Assembly (NCBI RefSeq): GCF_001705515.1 | Contig: NZ_MDJS01000001.1 | Span: 1,674,001 to 1,738,000, forward strand | DNA: 64,000 nt | Source of the DNA: Mucilaginibacter sp. PPCGB 2223 | GTDB taxonomy: Bacteria > Bacteroidota > Bacteroidia > Sphingobacteriales > Sphingobacteriaceae | Reading direction: 5' to 3' | Shown here: positions 15,678-24,776 of the stretch, piece by piece | Numbering within the stretch: position 1 is the stretch's first letter | Layout of the letters: each line of letters opens with the position of its first letter | The notes under the pieces: generated by a model | The model's database searches: none | The model's input: only the letters and a program-made list of their open reading frames with translations | Told to the model about the DNA's origin: nothing | Position numbers and translations under genes: made by a program

Positions 15678-17006
15678 TTGAAAAAGATCCGCATTGTACA
15701 GCTTGTAGCACTCATATTTTTTACCGTATCGGGCGGCCCCTATGGCTTGGAACCATTGCTGGACAGCGTGGGCGAACATGGAGCGTTACTGCTCGTTGTG
15801 ATAACGCCGCTTTTGTGGGATGTACCGGCGATACTAACCGTGCTGGAGCTAAACAGCATGATGCCTGTTAACGGCGGCTATTATCAATGGGTGAAAAATG
15901 CACTGGGGCCATTCTGGGGTTTTTGCGAGGGTTGGTGGACCTGGTTGTACACATTTGTCGACCTGGCTATATACCCTGTGCTATTTGTTGAGTATGCGAG
16001 CTTCTTCTTCCCTGAACTTGAACATTTAAAGCTGGTTAAGGCTGAGATATGCCTGGCTATTATCTGGATATCTGCCATTTTAAACATCTGGGGGATACTG
16101 CCGGTAGGTAAGTTTACTGTGGCGTTAAGCGCGCTGGTACTAACGCCGTTTCTTATTTTATTTGGATTAGCGTTCTACCACCATACCGGCGGGTTACATA
16201 TCCCGTCGCCATCGTTAAAAGGAGTCGCTTTCCCTTCGTTAAGCTTCGGCTTGTATACCATTATGTGGAATTGTTTTGGCTGGGACAGCGTTACCACCTA
16301 TGCCGACGAAGTTGAGAAGCCTGTACGCGCTTATTTTGTTTCGATAGCTACGGCTTTTGTACTGGTGATAGTGGTATATTTTTGCGTGGTGCTGGTATCG
16401 CAGCAATCGCACATCAATTTCAAACATCTTGCTGATGATGGTTACCCCTCACTCGGAGCGCTGGTTGGCGGCAAATGGTTAGGAACATTAATAGCCCTTG
16501 GCGGCATGGCCAGCGCGCTGGGCCTGTATGCTGCTAACTTGCTCTCGGTATCGCGTTTGCCAAAAGCCATGGCAAATGATGAGTTGCTGCACAGCAGTAT
16601 CAATAAACTGCATACCCGGTTCCAAACGCCGTATGTATCCATATTGGTTTGTTCGGCTGTAGTAAGTATGATGATCCTGTTAGGGTTTAAGGAACTGATC
16701 ATTATCGATGTGACCATTTACGGTGCAGGTTTATTTCTGGAATATGCATCGCTCATCAAACTGCGTATTGCATTCCCCCGTGCAAACAGACCCTTTAAAA
16801 TAAAGTTCAATACGCCGGGTTTATGCCTCATGATCCTGTTCCCGGTAAGTGTATATGGCGTAGCTATAACCGGCATCTTCCGATCGGCAGATAAAACCTG
16901 GTTACCGGCACTTATCGCCGTATTGGCCTTGCTTAGTGCGCCACTGGTTTGGCTGCTGGTTACCCGGCACAAACCGCATTTAAAAAAACACAAAACTATA
17001 TTTTAG
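15678..17006 (+). CDS. APC family amino acid permease
   Basis: About 442 residues if translation starts at the TTG at 15678, 5 bp after the NUDIX stop. An ATG at 15603 would overlap the NUDIX gene by 70 bp and is disfavoured. Around 12 hydrophobic helices are visible, starting with VQLVALIFFTVSGGPYGLEP, which has the G-rich helix-1 motif used for substrate binding in APC transporters. MMPVNGGYYQWVKNALG marks helix 2. The substrate (amino acid or amine) cannot be predicted. Co-transcription with the NUDIX gene is likely. Confidence 0.88.
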   Translation: MKKIRIVQLVALIFFTVSGGPYGLEPLLDSVGEHGALLLVVITPLLWDVPAILTVLELNSMMPVNGGYYQWVKNALGPFWGFCEGWWTWLYTFVDLAIYPVLFVEYASFFFPELEHLKLVKAEICLAIIWISAILNIWGILPVGKFTVALSALVLTPFLILFGLAFYHHTGGLHIPSPSLKGVAFPSLSFGLYTIMWNCFGWDSVTTYADEVEKPVRAYFVSIATAFVLVIVVYFCVVLVSQQSHINFKHLADDGYPSLGALVGGKWLGTLIALGGMASALGLYAANLLSVSRLPKAMANDELLHSSINKLHTRFQTPYVSILVCSAVVSMMILLGFKELIIIDVTIYGAGLFLEYASLIKLRIAFPRANRPFKIKFNTPGLCLMILFPVSVYGVAITGIFRSADKTWLPALIAVLALLSAPLVWLLVTRHKPHLKKHKTIF

Positions 17007-17063
17007 AGGCAACGTAAACCGGCAGCTTAAAAAAACTCTATTTTTAAGCTCTAATCTGTTGCT

Positions 17064-17804
17064 ATGTACTTTATATTTTCAAAGCTTCTTTACTTTTTGA
17101 TCACACCGTTTTTTTGGGTGTGCTGCTTACTCGTTTCAGGCCTCATCAGCAAACAGCCCAAAATAAAAAAACGCTTTTTTATTGCTTCTGCAGCGGTATT
17201 CCTTATTTTTTCGAACCCGCTTTTGCTGCGTCGTTTTGCAGGATACTGGAATTATCCGCCTGTTCAGGTAAGCGGTAAATACAGCTGTGCCATACTACTG
17301 GGTGGTTTTGCTTCCGAAAAGGGTAATGGCAAGGGGTATTTTAATGAATCGTGTGACAGGTTCATCGAAGCTACAGAATTAAAGACCACAGGTACGATAT
17401 CCCATGTGCTGATCAGCAGCGGTAATTCGAGTTTGCGGCCCGACGGATTTCGCGAGGCCGACTGGGTTAAAACTCAATTGCTGAAATTTAATGTACCCGA
17501 TAGCGCTATACTGGTTGAGCACGACTCGCGCAACACTTTCGAAAATGCAGAGTTTTCAAAAAAAGTGCTCCAGGCAAGGCATTTGCAACCGCCGTATCTT
17601 CTGGTAACAGGCGCCTACCACATGCGCCGGGCACTATATATCTTTAAAAAGGCCGGCGTACCCGTTATTCCTTATCCCGCCGAATACTTTTCGGTAAATA
17701 AGAGTTTTTCGTTTGAAGAACTTATTCCCCAGCCCGGAATCCTGTCGGCGTGGAATACCTATACCAAGGAAGTGATAGGCTATGCCATGAGCTCTTTTAA
17801 ATAA
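17064..17804 (+). CDS. YdcF/ElyC family membrane protein (DUF218)
   Basis: 246 residues. Two N-terminal membrane helices (about 8-30 and 38-55) precede a DUF218 domain with CAILLGGFASEKG, LISSGNSSLRPDGFREADW and VEHDSRNTFENAEFSKKV, and then LLVTGAYHMRRAL. These match the YdcF/SanA/ElyC group, which is linked to envelope integrity and polysaccharide metabolism in Gram-negative bacteria. The exact reaction is not established. It stands as a single plus-strand gene 57 bp after the permease. Confidence 0.9.
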   Translation: MYFIFSKLLYFLITPFFWVCCLLVSGLISKQPKIKKRFFIASAAVFLIFSNPLLLRRFAGYWNYPPVQVSGKYSCAILLGGFASEKGNGKGYFNESCDRFIEATELKTTGTISHVLISSGNSSLRPDGFREADWVKTQLLKFNVPDSAILVEHDSRNTFENAEFSKKVLQARHLQPPYLLVTGAYHMRRALYIFKKAGVPVIPYPAEYFSVNKSFSFEELIPQPGILSAWNTYTKEVIGYAMSSFK

Positions 17805-17876
17805 ACCAATTAATTTCCCGTTAAATAACGGCCGGTTCATGGTGAAAACACCGATTGAAATTGCTTAATATTTATT

Positions 17877-17884
17877 TAACTTTG
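17877..17884 (+). promoter_or_regulatory. -7 promoter element upstream of the small Cys-rich gene
   Basis: TAACTTTG is an exact TAnnTTTG match 56 bp before the ATG at 17941, giving a predicted leader of about 50 nt. Confidence 0.5.
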
Positions 17885-17940
17885 TTGCACTATAGCGTTA
17901 ACTAACAACCGATAGCGAACAATATGTTAATTGTTTTGAA

Positions 17941-18165
17941 ATGAGTTTTGAGATCCAAAAGAACTTTTTTTGTGAAAACTGCAAGGTTTGCGGGAAACGC
18001 CCTGTAATTGAGCAGAACAAAAAAGTATGGACCATCAGGTGCCTCACAGATACCTGTAAAAATGCTGTTGTGGATAGCTTTATCAACGTTGAAAAATGGA
18101 ATTATATCAACAACAAGGAAAACTTTGGCAAGGTTGTATCAGGCAATTTCAAAAATTCGGCCTAA
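17941..18165 (+). CDS. Small cysteine-containing hypothetical protein
   Basis: 74 residues, family not recognised. It has four cysteines near the N-terminus (FFCENCKVCGKRPVI) and two further ones in RCLTDTCKNAV, resembling a small zinc-ribbon or treble-clef unit. An aromatic, Asn/Lys-rich C-terminus follows. It has its own promoter-like element upstream and is convergent with the following genes. A metal-binding or nucleic-acid-binding role is possible but not shown. Confidence 0.6.
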   Translation: MSFEIQKNFFCENCKVCGKRPVIEQNKKVWTIRCLTDTCKNAVVDSFINVEKWNYINNKENFGKVVSGNFKNSA

Positions 18166-18188
18166 ATAATTTCCCATTCGCATACTCA

Positions 18189-18485
18189 CTAAGCTATCGC
18201 CGTAAGGATAGTATCCAAGCCCTCAAAATATTCAAGCGCCGAAATCCTTCCCTGGTGATATTGATCCTTTAACTGGTCCATACCTGCATAAATATCTTCG
18301 GGCACCTTAATTGTGGGATCTTTTTCCTGCAATAGCCTTACCTTCAGTTCGAGGTTTTGTTTCACCAGGCTTAATACGGTATCTTCAACTGAGCCGAAAA
18401 CAGCCTCCCACGAACTGATGACCGCTTGCTGGGCCTCAATAACGTTTTTTAACGCTGCCGCCTGTTCGCCAAACAGATCTATCAT
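18189..18485 (-). CDS. Small coiled-coil hypothetical protein
   Basis: 98 residues with no signal peptide. The sequence is highly helical, with heptad-like segments (FGEQAAALKNVIEAQQAV, VKQNLELKVRLLQE), and a C-terminal helix (QGRISALEYFEGLDTILTA). Family is not recognised. It ends 23 bp after the small Cys-rich gene on the opposite strand and starts 19 bp after the CDGSH gene, with which it may be co-transcribed. Confidence 0.6.
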   Translation of the reverse strand: MIDLFGEQAAALKNVIEAQQAVISSWEAVFGSVEDTVLSLVKQNLELKVRLLQEKDPTIKVPEDIYAGMDQLKDQYHQGRISALEYFEGLDTILTAIA

Positions 18486-18504
18486 ACCAGATTTCAGGTT
18501 TTAT

Positions 18505-18729
18505 TTATACTTTACGCGGCGGCAGGTCGAACGCTTCGGCATTATGCTCGAAGTGCCCCTTGTGAGACCCGTCGCAAAACGGCTTATTAGCCGAAAGTCC
18601 GCAACGGCAGATGGAAACCACCGTACGGCCTTGCAGGCCATAAGCGTTGCCCTGCATATCCACAATCTCAAAATCGCCGTCGATCTTTACCGAACCGTTG
18701 CTGTTTATAGTTAGTTTAGTTGCTGCCAT
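18505..18729 (-). CDS. CDGSH iron-sulfur domain protein
   Basis: 74 residues. The full 2Fe-2S CDGSH signature is present: C41-x-C43-x2-S46-x3-P50-x-C52-D-G-S-H56 (CRCGLSANKPFCDGSH). The cluster is held by three Cys and one His. Bacterial CDGSH proteins of this size are thought to act in iron, redox or electron transfer; no direct partner is evident. It is the upstream gene of a pair with the small coiled-coil protein. Confidence 0.95.
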   Translation of the reverse strand: MAATKLTINSNGSVKIDGDFEIVDMQGNAYGLQGRTVVSICRCGLSANKPFCDGSHKGHFEHNAEAFDLPPRKV

Positions 18730-18869
18730 AGTATTTTATGCCCTAAAGATACGAAAACCATCGCAATAAAATTAACACAGGATACGACAGGATGCTTAAT
18801 TAAACCATCCTGCAGATATTTACGTCTTATAAACCAATCACTTAAATCCGGCCCATCGCCTTAATAAAA

Positions 18870-20207
18870 ATGATCAAAAAAATTATTACCCTGCTTGTAC
18901 TTGCGTTGCAATTGCCTGTTGCCTTTTCGGCCACATTTTATGTAGCGCCCAACGGCAGCGATGCCAGCAATGGCAGCATCGATAAGCCTTTTGCTACTGT
19001 ACAAAAAGCACAAAGCGTAGCTAACCCCGGCGATTTAGTTTACCTGCGTGGCGGCACTTATCGCCTGCAACCAAACCAGATTGCAAAACAGGAACGCCAG
19101 TGGGCATATGTTACCTATCTTGATAAGAGCGGTGCTGAAGGTAAACCCATTAAATACTGGGCCTACCCTAACGAAAAACCGGTGTTCGATCTTTCGGCCA
19201 TCAAACCCGAAGGTTTACGGGTTACGGTATTTTATGTTTCGGGTTCGTGGATACACCTCAAAGGGTTCGAGGTTGTGGGCACCCAGGTTACCATCAAAAC
19301 CCATACTCAGTCGGAATGCTTTGAGAACCAGGGCAGCAACAATATTTATGAGCAGCTGAGCATGCACGATGGTATGGCTATCGGTTTTTACCTGTTAAAC
19401 GGCTCGAACAACCTGATACTGAACTGCGACGCTTACCGCAACTGGGACTATTATTCGGAAACAGGGCGCGGTGGCAATACCGACGGTTTTGGTTGCCATC
19501 CGCGCAAGGGGGCTGTTAATAATATATTCAGGGGTTGCCGTTCGTGGTTTAACAGTGATGATGGTTACGATGTGATCAACTCGGCCGAATCGGTAACGTT
19601 CGATCATTGCTGGGCAATGTACAATGGCCTGGGCACCGATTTTAAAAGCCTTGGCGACGGCAACGGCTTTAAAGCCGGCGGATTTGCCCGCAGGCCGGCC
19701 AACGAAATACCCAACCCTGTACCGCGCCACACCATTCAGTTTTGCCTGGCAGTTGGTAATAAAGCAAGCGGCTTTTATGCCAATCACCACATTAACGGCG
19801 ATAACTGGTATAACAATACCGCTTACAAAAACAGCATCAACTTTAATATGCTGAATCGATTACTTGACGACCCGGGCGCTGATGTACCGGGATACAGTCA
19901 AAAAATGCGTAATAACCTGGGCTACAAAAGCCGCAGCGAATTGCAGAACCTGGACAGGGCCAAGAGTGATGTGGCCAACAACTATTTCGACCTTAACCTT
20001 GAAGCCAGCGACGCCGATTTTGAAAGTTTAAACGAAGCGCTGCTAACCGGCCCACGCCAGGCTAATGGTAATTTACCGGACGTCGACTTTATGAAATTAA
20101 GGCCGGGCAGCAAGTTTATAGATAAAGGTGTTGATATTGGTTTCCCGTTTAAAGGCAAGGCCCCCGACCTGGGATGCTTTGAGTTTGGCGGGAGTTATAC
20201 ATATTAA
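18870..20207 (+). CDS. Polysaccharide lyase family 9-like pectate lyase
   Basis: 445 residues with a signal peptide (1-20, cleavage near FSA-T). A right-handed parallel beta-helix is visible from residue 22 on. Calcium- and substrate-site residues match PL9: D205 in NTDGFGCHPRKG, D230, D231 and D234 in NSDDGYD, and the catalytic-base Lys as K268 in GDGNGFKAGG. PL9 enzymes cleave polygalacturonate by beta-elimination outside the cytoplasm. The gene is alone and convergent with an acyltransferase, their stop codons directly abutting. No SusCD pair is next to it. Confidence 0.85.
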   Translation: MIKKIITLLVLALQLPVAFSATFYVAPNGSDASNGSIDKPFATVQKAQSVANPGDLVYLRGGTYRLQPNQIAKQERQWAYVTYLDKSGAEGKPIKYWAYPNEKPVFDLSAIKPEGLRVTVFYVSGSWIHLKGFEVVGTQVTIKTHTQSECFENQGSNNIYEQLSMHDGMAIGFYLLNGSNNLILNCDAYRNWDYYSETGRGGNTDGFGCHPRKGAVNNIFRGCRSWFNSDDGYDVINSAESVTFDHCWAMYNGLGTDFKSLGDGNGFKAGGFARRPANEIPNPVPRHTIQFCLAVGNKASGFYANHHINGDNWYNNTAYKNSINFNMLNRLLDDPGADVPGYSQKMRNNLGYKSRSELQNLDRAKSDVANNYFDLNLEASDADFESLNEALLTGPRQANGNLPDVDFMKLRPGSKFIDKGVDIGFPFKGKAPDLGCFEFGGSYTY

Positions 20208-21254
20208 TTAACCCGATATATACTTACCCACAAAAGGTATCTTATTAACTATCCAAACCAGCAAAAGCGATAATACCATACAGGTAAATGCCGTTACCGG
20301 GATGCTGAACAGGGGATTGAATAGCTTATAATTCAACCCCTGCTGATCGAGCAATTGCAATATCAATGCGTGGCTTAAATAAACGCCAAAGGAGTAGGTA
20401 CCGGCAAAATCGCGCAGCTTAATAAGCCATTGCGGCAATTTTGGTGCAGATGATTTACCAATTAAAAACACACTTGAGGCGATAAGCATGATCGACGGGC
20501 TGATGGGTTCGTACATGATAGTGCTGATACCGTTATAATGCTGATATAAAAGATACGTCCCGCAAACAATCAGTGCCAGGCTAACCACAAACAACAGGTA
20601 CATCCATACCCTCATATTTTTGACCTTAAACTTTGCGAAAGCCAGGGAATGCCCTAAAACCAGATAACCGATATATCCCTCGAAGTAACGCAGATCGAGC
20701 GAGGGCTTGTATTTGGAGAAGTAAGGCTGCTCTATCATCATCACCAAAAACCAAACAATTAAAAAGTATCTCACCTCCTTTTGGGATGCATTCCGAACAA
20801 ACCTGCTGATAACCGGCATAATTAAATAAAGGCCAATGAGCATATACACATACCATAAGTGATAGGATGCCCCGTCGCGCAAAAAATGCATCGCCTGTTT
20901 AAAGGTTAACCACCAGGTTTCGGGCATATCGATATCCTCATTATAATACATATAGGCTATATACACAAGGCTCCAAAACAGGAACGGCGTTACCACCCTG
21001 CTCAGGCGGCGTTTGAGGAAATCGCCCAGTTCATACTCCCGGTGCAGCATCAGTGCGCCTGTTATCATTACAAAAACCGGCACGGCAAAACGCACCAGCG
21101 AATTGTAAAAATCGCCAATCAACCAAACATTTACCGGGCCCTTGTTATAAGTTTCGAGTACCGGCGATGTAGTGTGCAGCACGATAACGGCAAAAAGCGC
21201 GATCACCCTTAAATTATTTATCCAATCAAACTGCTGGGTTTTGGTTGCAGGCAT
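20208..21254 (-). CDS. Acyltransferase family 3 membrane protein
   Basis: 348 residues with about ten membrane helices. The family signature is at the N-terminus: WINNLRVIALFAVIVLHTTS, with R16 and H27, where the His is needed for O-acyl transfer. Members O-acetylate or O-succinylate sugars of surface polysaccharides at the inner membrane. The acceptor is unknown. Its stop codon abuts that of the PL9-like lyase on the other strand, so the two genes share no transcript. No terminator is visible between them. Confidence 0.88.
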   Translation of the reverse strand: MPATKTQQFDWINNLRVIALFAVIVLHTTSPVLETYNKGPVNVWLIGDFYNSLVRFAVPVFVMITGALMLHREYELGDFLKRRLSRVVTPFLFWSLVYIAYMYYNEDIDMPETWWLTFKQAMHFLRDGASYHLWYVYMLIGLYLIMPVISRFVRNASQKEVRYFLIVWFLVMMIEQPYFSKYKPSLDLRYFEGYIGYLVLGHSLAFAKFKVKNMRVWMYLLFVVSLALIVCGTYLLYQHYNGISTIMYEPISPSIMLIASSVFLIGKSSAPKLPQWLIKLRDFAGTYSFGVYLSHALILQLLDQQGLNYKLFNPLFSIPVTAFTCMVLSLLLVWIVNKIPFVGKYISG

Positions 21255-21444
21255 ATCGTGCTAAATTAAAAACTTTTTACGGGCTGCAGACATGGCCGGC
21301 GGGCAAAGGATATTTCAAATAGAAAAAAATTTAAAAAAAATTTGGTTTCATGTTGATTTCATTTAAGGGCGATAGGTTTACATTAAATTTAATGGGTGGC
21401 CACCATTTAACCTAATTGTTTTTAACCTGAAAAAACTTAAACAA

Positions 21445-22398
21445 ATGAAAAAGCTAACGAAATTCTATTCATTACTGCTTATCGGCCTTGTCGCACTAAC
21501 AGGTTTAAACTCCTGCCAAAAATCGGGGGTAACTAATAGTAATCAGTCTGACGATGCCGCATTGACCGCCGCTGCTGCCATACAGGTATCGTCGTCAACA
21601 AACACAACACTTACCGTAACGACCCCATCGGGCGTTGTAACTACGCCGATAGTAACCAGCGGCCTATTTGTGGTGAACTGCTATCCTCAGGGTGCAAAAA
21701 AAGATTCGCTGACATCGTTCAGCAGCCTGCCCGATACTATAAGCAAGTATTTAACTGCCAACTATGCGGGCTATACTTTTCAAAAAGCATTTAAAATTAC
21801 TACAGCAAGCGGCACTGCCGGCGGTTATGTAGTTATCATTACCTATAACGGCAAGCCCGTTGGTTTAAAATTTGATGCAAACGGTGTTTTTGTAGCAGTA
21901 CTCGAACAACGAGAGGGGCACGACCTGGCGGGCAAAGGCTGGCACGATGGAGGTTGCTTTGGTAACCGCAGCGGCAACTTTAAAGATACTTTAGCCATCA
22001 GCGCGTTGCCGGCGGCCATTAAAACGTACTTTGCTACCAACTACCCTGCCGATACATTGCTGCATGCCGTTGTTAACTTTGATGCAACGTATATTGTCAT
22101 CAGCGCCGATAACGGCTTATTTGCTACTGCCTTTACATCGGGCGGCACCTTTATCAAACGTATACAGATCTATCCGCACCACGAGCACCATGCTTCTATC
22201 GCACAAAGCGCATTGCCGGCCAGTGTAACTACCTATCTAACAACCACTTTCCCCGGATACGTATTCGACAAAGCATTTACCGAAACGCTTAACGGTGTAC
22301 TTAAAGGTTATTTTGTTTTTATAAATGCCAACAATACAAGGCTGGCGGTACAGTTTGATGCCAGCGGGAATTTTGTAAAAACTATAGTTCTAAGGTAA
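21445..22398 (+). CDS. PepSY-like (DUF2874-type) lipoprotein
   Basis: 317 residues with a lipoprotein signal (TGLNSC, lipidated Cys at 24). A Ser/Thr-rich linker precedes three tandem repeats of a PepSY-like unit, seen as SLPDTISKYLTANYAGYTF, ALPAAIKTYFATNYPAD and ALPASVTTYLTTTFPGYVF. Each ends in a strand like LKFDANGVFVAVL. Such proteins bind or sense in the periplasm; the ligand is unknown. It precedes an ApbE-like gene, an outer-membrane barrel and a two-component system, but has its own terminator at 22426. Confidence 0.85.
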   Translation: MKKLTKFYSLLLIGLVALTGLNSCQKSGVTNSNQSDDAALTAAAAIQVSSSTNTTLTVTTPSGVVTTPIVTSGLFVVNCYPQGAKKDSLTSFSSLPDTISKYLTANYAGYTFQKAFKITTASGTAGGYVVIITYNGKPVGLKFDANGVFVAVLEQREGHDLAGKGWHDGGCFGNRSGNFKDTLAISALPAAIKTYFATNYPADTLLHAVVNFDATYIVISADNGLFATAFTSGGTFIKRIQIYPHHEHHASIAQSALPASVTTYLTTTFPGYVFDKAFTETLNGVLKGYFVFINANNTRLAVQFDASGNFVKTIVLR

Positions 22399-22425
22399 TT
22401 TAATGTGAGGTTAAATTATTACTTA

Positions 22426-22461
22426 CCCCGGTTGCCTATGCCAGAGGCGCCGGGGTTTTTT
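22426..22461 (+). terminator. Intrinsic terminator after the PepSY-like gene
   Basis: CCCCGG (22426-22431) pairs with CCGGGG (22450-22455), with an inner GCCT/AGGC stem, and is followed by a T run. Confidence 0.9.
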
Positions 22462-22529
22462 AATGAGGCATGGTTTCATTTGATTTTCATTATGCCCACC
22501 TACTTTCGTATCAATATATACTAAAAATT

Positions 22530-23375
22530 ATGCTGCTAACTCAACTCCCAAACTCTATATTAACAAGTGTCTTCAGGCGCGAAATGCGCCTGATGGGCAT
22601 TATTTTTGAGATCAGTGTGGTTGCCGATGACGAGAAATGGGCCAACGAGCGTATCGATGAGGCTTTTGCCGAGATCGACCGCATTGAAGAGTTGCTTACC
22701 GATGCCAACCCGCAAAGTGCAGCAAACCGAATTAACCAATTTGCCGGAATCGGGCCCGTTAAGGTGGACCAGGAAGTTTATAACCTGATAGACCGTTCGC
22801 GAAAGATAGCCGAACTGACACACGGCTCATTCGATATCACCTATGGCCCTGCCAACGTTGATTACCGCGATATCATCCTCCAGCCAGAACAGACCAGTGT
22901 GTTTTTAAAAGAAAAAGGGATGAAAATCAACCTTGCCGCCATCAGCACGGGTTACATTGCCGATCGTGTTAAATATTTTTTACAGATGCAGGGTGTAGCC
23001 AGCGGAGTAGTTAACGTAGCGGGCAACTTACTAACCTGGGGCAGCCAGCCCGATCACCAACCTTGGACGGTATCGGCTGCGGCGCCCAATCAATGCTTTG
23101 GTCCGATTGCCAACCTCAATATCAGTAACATGGCAGTAATTACCGCAGGGAATAATGGATACTTTAATACTAAAAACGGTATGGCTGTAAGCAATATCAA
23201 GAGTGTATCCATTTTAAGTCCAAGCGCCGAGCTTGCCGCAGCCATGGGTGTACCTGTTATGGCCATGGGTGTACGCCTTGGGTTAAATTTAATTAATCGT
23301 TTAAACCAAATAGCTTGTGTAATTATTAACCATCGCAAAAAAATATATACATCAAAAAACCTGAGCTACAGGTAA
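22530..23375 (+). CDS. Degenerate ApbE (FAD:protein FMN transferase)-like protein
   Basis: 281 residues from the ATG at 22530; no signal peptide is evident. The ApbE fold is recognisable: FDITYG, LKEKGMKINLAAISTGYIAD, VVNVAGNLLTWGSQPDHQPW and VSNIKSVSILSPSAEL. Key residues are missing. The usual ELADALATPV metal-ligand segment reads ELAAAMGVPV, so Asp and Thr are lost. The H-x-x-x-P part of the HxxxPKTG motif is G and T here, and stretches before VDYR and before TKNG are deleted. Flavin transfer is therefore unlikely; it may bind flavin or a partner. The gene follows a PepSY-like lipoprotein. Confidence 0.75.
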   Translation: MLLTQLPNSILTSVFRREMRLMGIIFEISVVADDEKWANERIDEAFAEIDRIEELLTDANPQSAANRINQFAGIGPVKVDQEVYNLIDRSRKIAELTHGSFDITYGPANVDYRDIILQPEQTSVFLKEKGMKINLAAISTGYIADRVKYFLQMQGVASGVVNVAGNLLTWGSQPDHQPWTVSAAAPNQCFGPIANLNISNMAVITAGNNGYFNTKNGMAVSNIKSVSILSPSAELAAAMGVPVMAMGVRLGLNLINRLNQIACVIINHRKKIYTSKNLSYR

Positions 23376-23426
23376 CAAGAGTGTTTTGTTGCCGTTAAAC
23401 ATTAATACAACAGCATTATATCATTT

Positions 23427-23472
23427 TTAATTAAATTAGCATGCTAATAACAGGGCATGCTAATTTAATTAA
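23427..23472. repeat. 18-bp perfect inverted repeat with nested palindrome
   Basis: The arm 23427-23444 is the exact reverse complement of 23455-23472, separated by 10 bp. The left side also forms a 14-bp palindrome ATTAGCATGCTAAT at 23435-23448. It lies between the ApbE-like stop and the next gene's start at 23512. Only a weak T tract follows, so it may be an operator rather than a terminator. Confidence 0.8.
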
Positions 23473-23511
23473 TATCAATTTGAATAATTTTTAATTGTTC
23501 TCCACCCACCC

Positions 23512-23877
23512 ATGATGAAGCGGCTCGTGTACATATTGATCTTATTGCTTTTCACAGCACGCTTACTGGCTGCAAGCCCCGGCCACATACCGGCAAATGG
23601 TGTTATAAGCTATCCGCCTGCCGCAAAACCAGAGTTAGCTGTCCCGGCCGCGGCTTTACCTGTTGATACTTTGCGTATAAAAACCGTTCCGCAAAGCCAT
23701 ATGGATGTACTTGGAGCAAAAAAAATAAAGGAGATAGCCAAACCAAAGCACCAGTCGAAACCAGAAAAAGTTGTTGCGCCGGTTGATACCGCTACCGTAA
23801 ATAAAAAAGCGAAACGCCAGCGACGGCCCGAAGGTTTGGAAAGGCCACCCGAAATACCGCGGCGGAACAACGATTAA
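23512..23877 (+). CDS. Small exported basic protein, unknown function
   Basis: 121 residues. A signal peptide (1-21, ending LLAA) is followed by a Pro/Ala-rich region and a Lys/Arg-rich C-terminal half (EIAKPKHQSKPEKV, KKAKRQRRPEGLERPP). It looks disordered and strongly basic. No family is recognised. It precedes an outer-membrane barrel protein by 27 bp and sits in the plus-strand run that ends with a two-component system. A linker or nucleic-acid/LPS-binding role is speculation. Confidence 0.55.
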   Translation: MMKRLVYILILLLFTARLLAASPGHIPANGVISYPPAAKPELAVPAAALPVDTLRIKTVPQSHMDVLGAKKIKEIAKPKHQSKPEKVVAPVDTATVNKKAKRQRRPEGLERPPEIPRRNND

Positions 23878-23904
23878 AAATGAGTTTTATCAAAAGTTAA
23901 TGAT

Positions 23905-24768
23905 ATGAGATATTTAACGACTCTGATTTTGCTGCTGATGTACGGTGCCGTTAGCGCCACACCAGCGGTTATGGCGCCCGATACGGGCACCATCGTCAAA
24001 AAACAATCGGTTTCTGCTGGTGTAAATTACGGCACCGATGTAAGCTTTTTTGGTCGCACCAGCCAGTACCGTTACCCATTTTTATCAAGCGATGTAATTT
24101 ACAACAGCAAATCAGGCCTTTTTGCTTATGGATCGATATGGAAGGTATTGGCCTCCGAACCAACAGTTGATGAGCTTGATCTGGGCGCGGGCTATCATTA
24201 CCGTTTTTCGAAAGAATTTAAAGGCGACATCAGTTATACCCGTTTTTTCATCAATGATAAATCGCAGATCATCAAATCATCAGCCACAAACGATATTAAC
24301 TTTAAAAATTCGTACGATTGGAAGTATCTGAAAACGAGTGCGACATTGGATTATCTGTTCGGCAGATCGAACGATTTTTTTGTTACGATCAATAACTCAA
24401 AGTATTTTGAAAGTAACTGGAGTGTTTTTGATGACAAAGATTACTTAACGTTCGAGCCCGCTTTTACGATGATATTCGGCACACAAAACTTTGTGCAGAA
24501 TTTTGCAAACAATCACGATTTTTATAACCCGCCCGGGCATGACGGGCCGCCGATGCATTACGATCCAAACCCACCACCCGATGCAGCCAATCAGAATCAG
24601 CAATTTAAACTGCTTAACTACAGTTTTAAATTGCCCATAGCCTACAACAGGCCTCACTATACTTTGGAAGCTGCCTATAAATATGCTATCCCTGTAAACG
24701 TTCAGGGCGCATTAGTTAATAACCACGAGTCGTTTTTTAACTTAACCTTCTATTACGTTTTTTATTAA
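23905..24768 (+). CDS. Predicted outer-membrane beta-barrel protein
   Basis: 287 residues with a signal peptide (about 1-19). The mature part has alternating aromatic/polar beta strands ending in an aromatic C-terminus (FFNLTFYYVFY), as outer-membrane proteins do. Strands such as YHYRFSKEFKGDISYTRFFI and a Pro/His-rich loop (PPGHDGPPMHYDPNPPPD) are visible. The specific family is not recognised; porin-like function is inferred. It precedes the response regulator gene by 8 bp, so barrel, response regulator and histidine kinase probably form one operon. Confidence 0.7.
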   Translation: MRYLTTLILLLMYGAVSATPAVMAPDTGTIVKKQSVSAGVNYGTDVSFFGRTSQYRYPFLSSDVIYNSKSGLFAYGSIWKVLASEPTVDELDLGAGYHYRFSKEFKGDISYTRFFINDKSQIIKSSATNDINFKNSYDWKYLKTSATLDYLFGRSNDFFVTINNSKYFESNWSVFDDKDYLTFEPAFTMIFGTQNFVQNFANNHDFYNPPGHDGPPMHYDPNPPPDAANQNQQFKLLNYSFKLPIAYNRPHYTLEAAYKYAIPVNVQGALVNNHESFFNLTFYYVFY

Positions 24769-24776
24769 GATACCTT

